NCBI RefSeq assembly: GCF_041200145.1
Contig: NZ_CP165734.1
Location: 310,001-374,000, forward strand
Source of the DNA: Bradyrhizobium sp. LLZ17
GTDB taxonomy: Bacteria > Pseudomonadota > Alphaproteobacteria > Rhizobiales > Xanthobacteraceae
Length of the DNA: 64,000 bases
Reading direction: 5' to 3'
The notes beneath the pieces are model-generated. The model made no database searches and was not told the DNA's origin. It was given only the letters and a program-made list of their open reading frames with translations. The translations under genes and the position numbers were made by a program. Positions 1-9,324 of this stretch are shown one piece after another. Positions within the stretch are counted from its first letter, which is position 1. The number at the start of each line of letters is the position of its first letter.

Positions 1-243
1 ACCATCAAGCGGCTCGAAGGCGAGGGGCGGGTGCTCTATCGCTACTGCTCGGCCGACGGCGTCGTCGACGAGAGCCACAACATCAACGGCGCGGCGCATT
101 CCATCGCCGGTCTCGTCAACGACAAGGGCAACGTGCTCGGTATGATGCCGCATCCCGAAAATCACGTCGAAGACATCATGGGCTGCACCGACGGCCGCGG
201 CCTGTTCGTCGGCCTGGTCCAGCACCTGAACAAGGCGGCGTGA
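1..243 (+). CDS. purQ: Phosphoribosylformylglycinamidine synthase subunit PurQ, C-terminal part
   Basis: This is the last 80 residues of the glutaminase subunit of FGAM synthase, cut by the left edge of the window. The frame is open from base 1 to the TGA at 241-243. The segment [11 protein letters not shown] contains the His and Glu of the class I glutamine amidotransferase triad, in the position expected close to the C-terminus of PurQ. PurQ releases ammonia from glutamine for PurL, whose gene lies about 1.7 kb downstream on the same strand. In many alphaproteobacteria the two genes are adjacent; here two unrelated genes on the opposite strand sit between them. Confidence 0.93.
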   Translation, partial: TIKRLEGEGRVLYRYCSADGVVDESHNINGAAHSIAGLVNDKGNVLGMMPHPENHVEDIMGCTDGRGLFVGLVQHLNKAA

Positions 244-273
244 TTTCATTCGTGCTGAAGCGCGTCCTTGGTT

Positions 274-1239
274 CTAGCGCAGTTTCATCCGCTCCACCGG
301 CACCGTCATCGCGGCGACGCCCGCCATGACCAGCAGCACTCCCAGCACGAGGTTCGCCGGCACGCTCTCGCCGAGCAGCAGCACAGATAGCCCCACGCCG
401 ATCGGAATGCGCAAGTACCCTTGCGCGTTCGTCGTCAGCGTGCCGAGCCGTCCCAGGCACATGTAGAACAGCATCAGTCCTAGGGCACTGGAGACGATGC
501 CCATGACCATGGTGGCGACGATCGCCGTCGCGCTCGGATGCAGCGTCCAGGGCTGGTCGATGATCAGCGAGGGCGGCAGCAGCACGAGGCCGCCGAACAG
601 CAGCGAACCGGCCGCCACCACCATCGGATCGTAATCGGACAGCCGCAGGCCGAAGATGGTGGCGCAGGCAAACGAGATCGTCGCAAGCAGGATCGCGATC
701 TCGGCCACGATCTCGCTACTGAGACCGCGCAGCGCATCGAGGCCGACGATGACGATTGTGCCGGCGAGGCCGAGGATCGCGCCCGCCAGCTTCAACAGCG
801 TCGCCGGCTCGTGGCGGGTGATCAGCGACGTGATCAGGAAGGCAAAAATCGGCGTCGTCGAGGCCAGCACCACCGTGTTCGAGGCCGGCACATAGAGCTG
901 CGACCAGGTGATGATCAGGAACGGAAAAGTCGAGTTGATCAGCTGCTGGACCGCGAACAACTTCCAGGCCTTGGCGTCGGTGGGAATCCTGACGCCACGC
1001 ATCCACAGGATCGCGAACAGGAAGGCGGCCGCGATCAGCGAGCGCACCGAGATGAAGGTGATCGGCGGGATCGTGTCCAGCGCGAGCTTGGCCAGTGGAT
1101 AGGTCGAGCTCCAGCAACACGCGAGCGCGAACAGCAGCGCGTAGTCACGCCAGTTGCGCGCGCCGATGGCGCTCACGGACGGTGACGGCGATGCTTCGGA
1201 TGCTGCCGTTCGCCCCACCCTCGATGTGCTCTGCGGCAC
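274..1239 (-). CDS. EamA/DMT-family transporter
   Basis: A 321-residue integral membrane protein with about ten hydrophobic segments in two repeated halves, the architecture of drug/metabolite (EamA, RhaT-like) exporters. The first span contains LLFALACCWSSTYPLAKLAL, the usual start of the first EamA repeat. A hydrophilic N-terminal tail of about 30 residues precedes it, so the true start could be slightly downstream. Substrate cannot be told from sequence. It is convergent with purQ (30 bases apart) and is followed upstream by a thioesterase gene on the same strand. Confidence 0.85.
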   Translation of the reverse strand: MPQSTSRVGRTAASEASPSPSVSAIGARNWRDYALLFALACCWSSTYPLAKLALDTIPPITFISVRSLIAAAFLFAILWMRGVRIPTDAKAWKLFAVQQLINSTFPFLIITWSQLYVPASNTVVLASTTPIFAFLITSLITRHEPATLLKLAGAILGLAGTIVIVGLDALRGLSSEIVAEIAILLATISFACATIFGLRLSDYDPMVVAAGSLLFGGLVLLPPSLIIDQPWTLHPSATAIVATMVMGIVSSALGLMLFYMCLGRLGTLTTNAQGYLRIPIGVGLSVLLLGESVPANLVLGVLLVMAGVAAMTVPVERMKLR

Positions 1240-1313
1240 CTTGATCTTGCTCCCAGCGCGACAGCGCTCGGATCAAGTCTGGGCGAGGGGGCGTCAAAAG
1301 GGAAGGCGGCGAG

Positions 1314-1793
1314 CTATGCGTTTGCCTGAGGTTGTGCCTTCCGCTTCACCCGCTTGATCGTCCCGGAAAAGGTGAACAGTGGCCGCCCGCCGGACGTCAG
1401 CTTGCCGCGCAGGAAGATCAGCGAGCCGCCGGCGCGGGAGACCTCGCCGACGCATTCGATCAACTCGCCTTCGCGCGCCGCATCGAGGAAGTCGCAGGCA
1501 AAATTGGTGGTCACCGCTGGCCCGTCGAGTTCGTGGGTGGCGATCGCGAACAGGCAATAATCGGCGAATGCCATGAAGCATCCGCCATGAACGTTCCCGG
1601 AGCCGTTGAGGTGCTTTTTCTCGACCCGGAAGGCTGAGCGGACGCTGCCGTCCTGCTCGATCTTGTGCCAGAACGGGCCGATATGGCTCTCGAAACTGTC
1701 GCGAATCCAGGTCCGCCAGCCCGCAAATTCGCCCTCGGTGGCGATGTGGAGGTCGGGGCGGCGGGGCGGGGGCGCTTTGGTCAATTCGTGCAA
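1314..1793 (-). CDS. PaaI-family hotdog-fold thioesterase
   Basis: A 159-residue single-domain protein. The segment NGSGNVHGGCFMAFAD is the hotdog thioesterase signature (HGG preceded by a small-residue turn, then the long central helix), and the length fits the PaaI/YdiI group of acyl-CoA thioesterases. Catalysis in these enzymes uses an Asp or Glu on the central helix; the Asp of FADYC is a candidate. The Pro/Arg-rich first residues are poorly typical, so the start could be internal. It lies just upstream of the EamA gene on the same strand. The physiological substrate is unknown. Confidence 0.8.
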   Translation of the reverse strand: MHELTKAPPPRRPDLHIATEGEFAGWRTWIRDSFESHIGPFWHKIEQDGSVRSAFRVEKKHLNGSGNVHGGCFMAFADYCLFAIATHELDGPAVTTNFACDFLDAAREGELIECVGEVSRAGGSLIFLRGKLTSGGRPLFTFSGTIKRVKRKAQPQANA

Positions 1794-1976
1794 GGAAATG
1801 GGCCTTCAATTGCGGGTCTCTAGCCCTTAAATCCGATCTGTCCGCGCCGTGCAATTCCTGTTCCCGCGACCCCCGGCCGCAAAACGTGGGACAGCGGGAA
1901 AATGCGCCATAAAGGGCTTTTCCAAGTCCCCTGATGTTCTTAAGAACGGCCAACTGCTGCCGAAAGCCCCGAATCC

Positions 1977-4187
1977 ATGAAGAACGAACCCAAGATCACC
2001 CCCGAGCTGATTGCCGCCCACGGGCTCAAGCCGGACGAGTATGAGCGCATCCTGAAGCTGATCGGACGGCAGCCGACCTTCACCGAGCTCGGCATCTTCT
2101 CGGCGATGTGGAACGAGCACTGCTCGTACAAATCCTCGCGCCTCCATCTGAAGGGCCTCCCGACCAAGGCGCCCTGGGTGATTCAGGGCCCCGGCGAGAA
2201 CGCCGGCGTGATCGACATCGGCGACGGCCAGGCCGTGGTCTTCAAGATGGAGAGCCACAACCATCCGAGCTACATCGAGCCCTATCAGGGCGCGACCACC
2301 GGCGTGGGCGGTATCCTGCGCGACGTCTTCACCATGGGCGCGCGCCCGATCGCCTGCCTCAATGCGCTGAGCTTTGGCGCGCCCGAGCACGCCAGGACCC
2401 GGCATCTGGTCTCCGGCGTGGTTGCCGGTGTCGGCGGCTACGGCAATTCCTTCGGCGTGCCGACGGTCGGCGGCCAGGTGCGCTTCCACACCCGCTATGA
2501 CGGCAACATCCTCGTCAACGCGATGGCGGTCGGCCTCGCCGAGACCGACAAGATCTTCTATGCGGCCGCCTCCGGCGTGAACATGCCGATCGTCTATCTC
2601 GGCTCCAAGACAGGGCGCGACGGCATCCACGGTGCTTCGATGGCCTCGGCCGAGTTCGACGACAAGTCCGAGGAGAAGCGCCCGACCGTGCAGGTCGGCG
2701 ACCCCTTCGCCGAGAAGCTGCTGCTAGAAGCCTGCCTCGAGATCATGGAAGCCGATTGCGTGATCGCGATCCAGGACATGGGCGCGGCGGGCCTCACCTG
2801 CTCGGCGGTCGAGATGGGCGCCAAGGGCGACCTCGGCGTCGATCTCGATCTCGACGCGGTGCCGACCCGCGAGACCGGCATGAGCGCCTACGAGATGATG
2901 CTCTCGGAGAGCCAGGAGCGCATGCTCATGGTGCTCAAGCCCGAGAAGGAGAAGGAAGCCGAGGCGATCTTCAAGAAGTGGGGGCTCGATTTCGCCGTGG
3001 TCGGCTACACCACGCCGAGCAAGCGCTTCGTGGTCAAGCACGGCGGCGACGTCATGGCCGACCTGCCGATCAAGGAACTCGGCGACGAGGCGCCGCTCTA
3101 TGACCGCCCGCATGTCGCCTCCGCCGCGCTGCCGGTCGTGCACGCCCGCGAGGTGCCCGCGCCAATGGGTGTCGGTGCCGCGCTGGAAAAGCTGATCGGC
3201 ACGCCGGACATGTGCAGCAAGCGCTGGGTCTGGGAGCAGTACGACCACGTCATCCTCGGCAACACCATGCAGCGCCCCGGCGGCGATGCCGCAGTCGTGC
3301 GCGTTCAGGATGGACCGAAGGGCCTGGCGCTGACCGTCGACGTCACGCCGCGCTACTGCGAAGCCGATCCCTACCAGGGCGGCATGCAGGCGGTGGCGGA
3401 AGCCTGGCGCAACATCACCGCCGTTGGCGGCAAGCCGCTCGCGATCACCGACAATCTCAACTTCGGCAATCCGGAGCGCCCCGAGATCATGGGCCAGTTC
3501 GTCGGCTGTCTGAAGGGCATTTCGGACGCCTGCCGCGCGCTCGACTTCCCGGTCGTCTCAGGCAACGTCTCGCTCTACAACGAGACCAATGGCCGCGCGA
3601 TCCTGCCGACGCCTTCGATCGGCGGTGTCGGTCTGCTCGACGACTTCACCAAATCCGCGTCGCTCGCCTTCAAGGCGGAGGGCGAGGCGATCCTTTTGAT
3701 CGGCGAAACTCATGGCTGGCTCGGCCAGTCCGTCTATCTGCGCGACATCTGCGGTCGTGAAGAGGGTGCGCCGCCGCCGGTCGATCTCGCCGCCGAGAAG
3801 CGCAACGGCGATTGCGTGCGTGGCATGATCCATGCTGGCACCGCCACCGCCGCCCATGATCTCTCGGATGGCGGCCTGCTGGTCGCACTCGCCGAGATGG
3901 CGATGGCCAGCGGCATCGGCGCGAAGCTGCTCGCGGCGCCAGCTGCGCTCGTGTCGCAGGCCTATTGGTTCGGCGAAGACCAGGCGCGCTATCTCGTCAC
4001 CGTGCCCGAAGCAGAAGCCGGCCGAGTGCTGGCCAAGATGCGCGGCTGCGAGGTGCCCTGCGTGCGGATCGGCACCACCGGCAGCGAGGCGATTGCGATC
4101 GCCGGCGAAGCACCGGTTGCGATCGACACGCTGCGCGCCTCGTTCGAGCGCTGGCTGCCCGAGTATATGAGCGGGAAGGCGGCCTGA
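1977..4187 (+). CDS. purL: Phosphoribosylformylglycinamidine synthase subunit PurL
   Basis: Catalyses the ATP-dependent conversion of FGAR to FGAM in purine synthesis, using ammonia supplied by PurQ. The 736-residue length identifies the small PurL form that works with separate PurS and PurQ. The N-terminal [11 protein letters not shown] region, the segment [11 protein letters not shown], the metal/nucleotide-binding [15 protein letters not shown] and the later [14 protein letters not shown] segment are all characteristic. Two AIR-synthase-like halves are seen. The ATG at 1977 gives the standard alphaproteobacterial N-terminus ([12 protein letters not shown]). It is followed by a palindromic repeat that may end the transcript. 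Confidence 0.97.
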   Translation: MKNEPKITPELIAAHGLKPDEYERILKLIGRQPTFTELGIFSAMWNEHCSYKSSRLHLKGLPTKAPWVIQGPGENAGVIDIGDGQAVVFKMESHNHPSYIEPYQGATTGVGGILRDVFTMGARPIACLNALSFGAPEHARTRHLVSGVVAGVGGYGNSFGVPTVGGQVRFHTRYDGNILVNAMAVGLAETDKIFYAAASGVNMPIVYLGSKTGRDGIHGASMASAEFDDKSEEKRPTVQVGDPFAEKLLLEACLEIMEADCVIAIQDMGAAGLTCSAVEMGAKGDLGVDLDLDAVPTRETGMSAYEMMLSESQERMLMVLKPEKEKEAEAIFKKWGLDFAVVGYTTPSKRFVVKHGGDVMADLPIKELGDEAPLYDRPHVASAALPVVHAREVPAPMGVGAALEKLIGTPDMCSKRWVWEQYDHVILGNTMQRPGGDAAVVRVQDGPKGLALTVDVTPRYCEADPYQGGMQAVAEAWRNITAVGGKPLAITDNLNFGNPERPEIMGQFVGCLKGISDACRALDFPVVSGNVSLYNETNGRAILPTPSIGGVGLLDDFTKSASLAFKAEGEAILLIGETHGWLGQSVYLRDICGREEGAPPPVDLAAEKRNGDCVRGMIHAGTATAAHDLSDGGLLVALAEMAMASGIGAKLLAAPAALVSQAYWFGEDQARYLVTVPEAEAGRVLAKMRGCEVPCVRIGTTGSEAIAIAGEAPVAIDTLRASFERWLPEYMSGKAA

Positions 4188-4220
4188 GGGGCTGCCTCAA
4201 ACTCCGTCAATGCGAGGACC

Positions 4221-4303
4221 GTAGCCCGGATGGAGCGCAGCGTAATCCGGGAGCGTGCCGAAGGGCGAGAAACCCGGATTACGCTGCGCTCCATCCGGGC
4301 TAC
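4221..4303. repeat. Intergenic palindromic repeat, family A, copy 1
   Basis: An imperfect inverted repeat of about 83 bases. It opens with GTAGCCCGGATGGAGCGCAG and closes with the reverse complement of the same block, around a short non-symmetric centre. A second copy lies at 14324-14408. Such elements are scattered between genes in Bradyrhizobium-type genomes. It lies just after purL and ends ten bases before the convergent acyltransferase gene, so the hairpin could also act as a bidirectional terminator. Confidence 0.85.
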
Positions 4304-4312
4304 GGGTCACGT

Positions 4313-5500
4313 CTACAACACGTGCGAGGCGCCCGGAATCTTTCGCAGCGCCGCCGTCAGGCCCCAGCTCAGGATCACCGTGAGCACAAAGACGACCGCG
4401 GCCTTCACGATCGCGGGCAGTGCGTAATCGAACAATGCGTATTGCAGCCACAGGGCGATTGGGTAGTGCACCAGGAACATGCCATAGGCATCCCCCTGCA
4501 TGCGATCGAGCAGGTTCTGCGCCGGCGACTTCTGGTGCAGGAAGAAGGCGAGGATCGCGAGCAGGATCGCGGCCGAGAACAGCGCGAGATACGTGCCGTA
4601 GATCGCCTGGTACCAGTGCGGCAGCACGTCGGGATTTCCGAGGATCTCGCGCTTGACGTAGATCATGCCCCACATCAGGCAGTAGGGGACCAGCGTCGCG
4701 ATCACCCATAGCCAGCGGTTCTTCGGGAGCTGGCCGTCGGCGCTGAGGATGCCGCGATCGAAATTCGCCGCGCCGACGCTGACGCCAATGAAGAAATAGG
4801 CGAAGTAGAGCAGGATGCGGCTTGCCTGCACCGAGAAGGGCCCGAACTCGAACCATTTGTTGGCGCCGAAATACATCAGCACCGGCACGTAGACGCTGAC
4901 GGTCACGACCGCGAGCATCAGCCAGAACAGGGCCGGGCGCTCAAAGCCCGCGAGCGAGACGCGATTGCCCGGATCGACCAGATGCGCCGAAACCCGGTAG
5001 AGCAGGCTCGCGGTGAGGTCGAATGCCAACAGCACCCACACGAACCAGATTGGGCCGCTCGGCCACGGGCCGACGGTGACGGTCTTCCACCAGAACGCCG
5101 CGAAGGTCAGCTCAGGATTTTCGCGCAGCGCGATCGCGTAATAAGCGAGCGGAATGACGGTGAAAGCCGCGATCGCGAACGGCAGTCCCAGCCGCAGCAG
5201 GCGGTCGCGCAGGAAGACCGATGGCGCCTTGCGCGCGATGCCGGACCACGTGAACAGGCCCGACAGGAAGAAGAACATCGCCATGAAGAAGCTGTCGGTG
5301 GCGAGCACGACGATGTCGAACCCGATCCAGGAGGTCGGGTCGGTATGGCCGAAATAGGTATAGGGAATGACGGCGTGATGCAGCAGCACCACCAGCGTCA
5401 GGAAGGTGCGGGCGCGGTCGAGCGAGAGGTTGCGCGCCTTGCTCGTGGCGCCAGCGTGAACCTCCGCACCGACCGCGGCAGAATGTGACATCGTGATCAT
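4313..5500 (-). CDS. Acyltransferase 3 family membrane protein
   Basis: A 395-residue protein with about ten membrane spans. [18 protein letters not shown] carries the conserved Arg and the HH-type motif near the N-terminus that defines the acyltransferase-3 (OafA/NodX/OpgC-like) family. These enzymes acetylate or succinylate sugars and lipids at the cytoplasmic membrane. The N-terminal [10 protein letters not shown] offers two close ATG starts, at 5500 and 5491; the outer one is listed. No glycan-biosynthesis genes lie nearby, so the acceptor is unknown. Confidence 0.85.
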   Translation of the reverse strand: MITMSHSAAVGAEVHAGATSKARNLSLDRARTFLTLVVLLHHAVIPYTYFGHTDPTSWIGFDIVVLATDSFFMAMFFFLSGLFTWSGIARKAPSVFLRDRLLRLGLPFAIAAFTVIPLAYYAIALRENPELTFAAFWWKTVTVGPWPSGPIWFVWVLLAFDLTASLLYRVSAHLVDPGNRVSLAGFERPALFWLMLAVVTVSVYVPVLMYFGANKWFEFGPFSVQASRILLYFAYFFIGVSVGAANFDRGILSADGQLPKNRWLWVIATLVPYCLMWGMIYVKREILGNPDVLPHWYQAIYGTYLALFSAAILLAILAFFLHQKSPAQNLLDRMQGDAYGMFLVHYPIALWLQYALFDYALPAIVKAAVVFVLTVILSWGLTAALRKIPGASHVL

Positions 5501-5676
5501 GGTCGCCCCAGTCGCGCTCTTGTCTCGCCCGGACTCTGCAACCGGGAACCCGATTCAGCAAGGCCGGTTTCGGCCGGGCCACTCCGCAGCGCACCGTTAG
5601 GAACCAGTTCCGCCTGCCGAAGTTAGCGTCCACGAAAACGGGTGCGGACTGCGTAGCCGCGGTCAAGGAGATAGCG

Positions 5677-5850
5677 ATGACGATCCTGAAATGGGCGCTG
5701 ATTTTCCTCTTGATCTCGATCGTGGCCGGCGTGCTCGGCTTCACCGGCATCTCGGCCGCATCCGCCGATGTCGCCCGCTTCCTGTTCTACGTCTTCGTCG
5801 TGATCTTCCTGGTGCTGCTGATCCTGGGGCTCACAGTCTTCAGGGCGTAG
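5677..5850 (+). CDS. DUF1328 small membrane protein
   Basis: A 57-residue protein, [18 protein letters not shown] to the stop at 5848-5850. It has two hydrophobic segments separated by [15 protein letters not shown], which is the typical layout and length of the DUF1328/YtjA family of tiny inner-membrane proteins. A clear ribosome-binding site, AAGGAG at 5665-5670, precedes the ATG by six bases. Function in the family is unknown; members elsewhere respond to stress. It is alone on its strand between the acyltransferase and DUF427 genes. Confidence 0.85.
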   Translation: MTILKWALIFLLISIVAGVLGFTGISAASADVARFLFYVFVVIFLVLLILGLTVFRA

Positions 5851-5876
5851 CTTCCCACGTTGCCACGTACTCAATC

Positions 5877-6006
5877 GTCATGCCCGGGCTTGTCCCGCCT
5901 GCGCCGCCGAAGCCGCTTCGGCGAGGCGAAGGCCCGGGCATCCACGTCTTTCGTATCGGCAGCGGTCAAGAACGTGGATGGCCGGGACGAGCCCGGCCAT
6001 GACGAT
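5877..6006. repeat. Intergenic palindromic repeat, family B
   Basis: The left end reads GTCATGCCCGGGCTTGTCCC and the right end its near complement (GGGACGAGCCCGGCCATGAC), with inner arms built on ATCCACGTCTTTC and GAACGTGGAT. It is about 130 bases long and fills the gap between the DUF1328 and DUF427 genes. It contains no plausible gene. Confidence 0.75.
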
Positions 6007-6023
6007 TGGCATACAGCGCCGGC

Positions 6024-6383
6024 TTACCCCACTTCCTCGATTTTCACCTTGTCCGGATAGAAGGCGAGATGGCCGGAAATCTCGGTCATCGCGGGGAAGG
6101 GCGTCTCGTAGGTCCAGATCGCGTTCTCGAGCGTGTTGCCGCCGGCCTTGATGCTGTAATAGCTCGCCTCGCCCTTGTAGGGGCAGTGGGTGGTGCGGTC
6201 GGTGCGCTCCAGCAGCGCCATGTTGGCGTCTTCCCGCGGTACATATTGCACCGCCGGATATTTGGCCTCCTTCAGCGTCAGCGCCTTGGCGCTATCCGCG
6301 ATCACGATATCGCCGGCCGTCACGCGGACGCGCCGGGGGTTTTGGGTGATGGTGATGGGATGGTCCGGGCCGGGAAGCTTCAT
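6024..6383 (-). CDS. DUF427 domain protein
   Basis: A 119-residue soluble protein. It matches the DUF427 family: the N-terminal HPITITQNPRRVRVTAG, the central ALTLKEAKYPAVQYVPREDA and the segment THCPYKGEASYYSI, in which the CPYKG motif is strongly conserved. Length is that of the single-domain form. No catalytic role has been established for the family. It is divergent from bolA, with 196 bases between. Confidence 0.9.
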   Translation of the reverse strand: MKLPGPDHPITITQNPRRVRVTAGDIVIADSAKALTLKEAKYPAVQYVPREDANMALLERTDRTTHCPYKGEASYYSIKAGGNTLENAIWTYETPFPAMTEISGHLAFYPDKVKIEEVG

Positions 6384-6579
6384 GATTCACGCCTTTTCGA
6401 TCAATCTGCCGTGCGCGGCACTTTGTCGTGCCTTTATCCTGCTGGAAGCGGGAATATAGTGGGTCGGTGCGTGACCTAGAAGACCGTTCACGCTAAGTTT
6501 GGCCGCCGGTCCGGGGACCCCGGCAGCGATTCCAGGCCGAGACTGATTCGAAAGCTGAGAGAGAAGGAGCGAGACCCGA

Positions 6580-6831
6580 ATGCCAATGGACGCCCACGAT
6601 ATCGAGGCGATGATCAAGGCAGCGATCCCCGATGCCGAGGTGACCATCCGTGACCTCGCCGGCGATGGCGACCACTATGCCGCGACCGTGATCTCGGAAT
6701 CCTTCCGCGGCAAGTCCCGCGTCCAGCAGCATCAGATCGTCTATCAGTCGTTGCGCGGCCAGATGGGCGGCGTGCTGCATGCGCTGGCGCTGCAAACCGG
6801 GGTACCTGGACCCGGGGTGCCGGGCACTTGA
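6580..6831 (+). CDS. bolA: BolA-family protein
   Basis: An 83-residue BolA/IbaG-type protein. The helix-turn segment RVQQHQIVYQSLRGQMGGVLHALAL matches the family signature, with the conserved His that can ligate a shared Fe-S cluster. BolA proteins of this type partner with monothiol CGFS glutaredoxins; the matching grxD gene lies 4 kb downstream on the same strand, whereas in many alphaproteobacteria the two are nearly adjacent. The start MPMDAHDIEAMIK is preceded by a purine-rich GAGAGAAGGAGCGAG stretch. The C-terminal GVPGPGVPGT is a short proline/glycine tail. Confidence 0.92.
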   Translation: MPMDAHDIEAMIKAAIPDAEVTIRDLAGDGDHYAATVISESFRGKSRVQQHQIVYQSLRGQMGGVLHALALQTGVPGPGVPGT

Positions 6832-6873
6832 GCTGACCAGCATCTGATCTGATCGCGCTGCGGGGGAACGAGG

Positions 6874-8067
6874 ATGGCTGCGGACAATCCGCGCGGCGCG
6901 ATGTTTCGCGTGATCGTGCCGAACCAGCCGAGCCGCGTCACCAATGCGGAGCTGTTCTTCGACCTCGTCTTCGTCTTCGCGATCACGCAAGTCTCGCATA
7001 CGCTGCTGCACCACTTCACGCCGCTCGGCGCGGTCGAGGTCACGCTGCTGTTTCTCGCAGTGTGGTGGGTGTGGGTCTACACGGCCTGGGTCACCAACTG
7101 GCTCAACCCCGAGTTGACGCCGGTCCGCATCCTGATCTTCCTGATGATGCTGGGCGGCCTGGTGCTGTCGACGACGATCCCGACCGCGTTCGAGGGCCGC
7201 GGGCTCTGGTTTGCCATCGCCTATGCGGCCATGCAGGTTGGACGCACCGCGTTCTGGCTGTTCGCAACCCCGCGCCATCGCACCGCGGTGCGGCACAACG
7301 CGATCCGCATCCTGGTCTGGCTCTGCGGCTCCGCGATCCTCTGGATCCTGGGCGGTCTGGCCCATGGCGAGGCGCGGCTGTGGTTCTGGGTCGTGGCGTT
7401 GACGATCGAATACGTCGCGCCCGCGGTTCGGTTCTGGGTCCCCAAGCTGGGCTTCTCGTCGGTCGAGGCCTGGGCGGTCGAGGGCGGCCACATGGCCGAG
7501 CGCTGCTCTCTCTTCGTCATCATCGCGCTCGGCGAGGCCGTCGTCGTCAACGGGGCGACCTTTGCCGAATTGGACTGGACCGCGGACAATATTCTGGCCT
7601 TCGTCTCGGCGCTGGTCGGCAGCATCGCGATGTGGTGGGTCTACTTCCACAAGGGCGCCGAGGCCGGCTCCGAGCGGATCTCGAAGGCTGCTGAGTCGGG
7701 TCGGCTAGCGCGGCTCGCTTACACCTATCTGCACATGCCGATCGTCGCCGGCATCATTCTGACCGCGGTCGCGGACGAGCTGGTGCTGAAGCATCCGACC
7801 GGGCATTCCGACCTCCGGACGATCGTGAGCGCGGTCGGCGGGCCGCTGGTGTTCCTGGTCGGCACCATCCTGTTCAAGCATTCGATCCGCGGCTTCCTCC
7901 AGCTCTCGCACGGCATCGGCATCATCCTGCTGCTGGCGCTGTCCTGGTTCGCCGCCGATCTTTCGCCGCTTGCGCTGTCGGTCGCGACCAGCGTGATCAT
8001 GATCGTCGTGGCGGTGTGGGAATCGGCGTCGCTGGGATCGAGGCCGGAAGAGGCGGCGGAGCGCTGA
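6874..8067 (+). CDS. Low temperature requirement protein A (LtrA) family membrane protein
   Basis: A 397-residue polytopic membrane protein with about ten to twelve spans. The N-terminal NAELFFDLVFVFAITQVSH is the hallmark of the LtrA family, and ERCSLFVIIALGEAVVV is the second conserved block. The family was named from Listeria growth at low temperature; its molecular role is not known. It lies 42 bases after bolA and could be cotranscribed with it. A family C palindromic repeat follows. Confidence 0.9.
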   Translation: MAADNPRGAMFRVIVPNQPSRVTNAELFFDLVFVFAITQVSHTLLHHFTPLGAVEVTLLFLAVWWVWVYTAWVTNWLNPELTPVRILIFLMMLGGLVLSTTIPTAFEGRGLWFAIAYAAMQVGRTAFWLFATPRHRTAVRHNAIRILVWLCGSAILWILGGLAHGEARLWFWVVALTIEYVAPAVRFWVPKLGFSSVEAWAVEGGHMAERCSLFVIIALGEAVVVNGATFAELDWTADNILAFVSALVGSIAMWWVYFHKGAEAGSERISKAAESGRLARLAYTYLHMPIVAGIILTAVADELVLKHPTGHSDLRTIVSAVGGPLVFLVGTILFKHSIRGFLQLSHGIGIILLLALSWFAADLSPLALSVATSVIMIVVAVWESASLGSRPEEAAER

Positions 8068-8100
8068 CCGCGGCTGGGGGCGATCACATGTAGCTTTCTG

Positions 8101-8240
8101 CGCGCCTCGTCCTTCGAGACGACCGCTTCGCGGTCTCCTCAGGATGAGGCTAAGCAGCAATCGCAGCCCGTTGAAACTGCTGCCGCACACCCGGTCCTCA
8201 TCCTGAGGGCCCGCCAAAGGCGGGCGTCTCGAAGGATGTG
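8101..8240. repeat. Intergenic palindromic repeat, family C
   Basis: Left arm CTCGTCCTTCGAGACGACCG with CTCCTCAGGATGAGG, right arm CCTCATCCTGAGGGCCCGCC and CGTCTCGAAGGATG: a long imperfect inverted repeat of about 140 bases. It fills most of the gap between ltrA and egtD, which converge on it, so it could also terminate both transcripts. Confidence 0.8.
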
Positions 8241-8302
8241 CCGCAAGGAAACCGCTCTCCAATAATCCTCCGGCTGGCCGCTCTAGCGAAGCGGTGGAGC
8301 GT

Positions 8303-9274
8303 TTACTCCGCCACCTCCAGTGCGTGCACAGAGAACATTGTCGCTGCGTCCGTCCAGCTCTCGCGCACCCGCCAGCCGGCGCCTTGCGCCAGCGCGGCGA
8401 AGCGCTCGAGGCTGTATTTGTAGCTGTTCTCGGTGTGGATGCTCTCGCCCGCGCGGAACGAGAAGCTGGTCCCGAGCAGGCGGACGGTCTGGCTCTTCTT
8501 GCTGATCAGATGCATCTCGATCCGATGCCGCTCGCGATTGTAGATCGCGCGATGGGTGAAGGCGGAGAGGTCGAAATTGCCGCCGAGCTCGCGGTTGATC
8601 CGCACCAGAACGTTGAGGTTGAAACGCGCGGTGACGCCGGCCGCATCGTTATAGGCGTCGTGCAGCACGCGCTCCTCCTTTTCGAGATCGGCGCCGATGA
8701 TCATTTGTGCGCCCTCGCCGAGAATCTTGCGTGCGCTCTTCAAAAACGCCTGGGCCTGCTCCGGCTCGAAATTGCCGATCGTGGAGCCGGGGAAGAAGCC
8801 GACCTTCGGCATCGACGCGACCGCCTCCGGCAGCTCGAACGGGGTGGTGAAGTCGGCCGCGACCGGATAGATGCCGAGCGAGGGAAAATCCCGCTTGAGG
8901 CCGTTGGCCTGCGCCTTCAGGAAATCGCCGGAGATATCGACGGGCACATAGGCTGCGAATTTGCAGTGCCTGAGCAGCAGGCGGACCTTTGTCGTGGCGC
9001 CTGCACCGAATTCGACCAGGGCCGCATGTTCCGGAATGATTTTCGCGATCTCGCTGCCGCGCTCCGTCAGGATCGCAAGCTCGGTGCGCGTCGGATAATA
9101 TTCCGGCAGGCGCGTGATCGCCTCGAACAGCTCCGAACCCGTGGCATCGTAGAAATATTTCGGCGACAGCTTTTTCGGCTGCTGCGACAGGTCCTCGATG
9201 GCCTCGCGGGCGAATGCGGTGGTTTGCTCGTCGGGAAGATGGGCTTCGGCCAAAGCGCTGGCGTGCACATTCAT
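8303..9274 (-). CDS. egtD: L-histidine N(alpha)-methyltransferase EgtD
   Basis: Trimethylates histidine to hercynine with S-adenosylmethionine, the first step of ergothioneine synthesis. The 323-residue length is normal. LSPKYFYDATGSELFEAIT is the conserved EgtD N-terminal block and LVEFGAGATTKVRLLL the SAM-binding loop. The open frame continues upstream, but the ATG at 9274 is preceded by AGGAGA at 9285-9280 and gives the family start, so the upstream part is discarded. It lies about 50 bases downstream of egtB on the same strand and is very probably in its operon. Confidence 0.93.
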   Translation of the reverse strand: MNVHASALAEAHLPDEQTTAFAREAIEDLSQQPKKLSPKYFYDATGSELFEAITRLPEYYPTRTELAILTERGSEIAKIIPEHAALVEFGAGATTKVRLLLRHCKFAAYVPVDISGDFLKAQANGLKRDFPSLGIYPVAADFTTPFELPEAVASMPKVGFFPGSTIGNFEPEQAQAFLKSARKILGEGAQMIIGADLEKEERVLHDAYNDAAGVTARFNLNVLVRINRELGGNFDLSAFTHRAIYNRERHRIEMHLISKKSQTVRLLGTSFSFRAGESIHTENSYKYSLERFAALAQGAGWRVRESWTDAATMFSVHALEVAE

Positions 9275-9324
9275 GATACTCTCCTGAACGCGCTGTCCGG
9301 CGCGCATTTGTCGGATCAGAATTC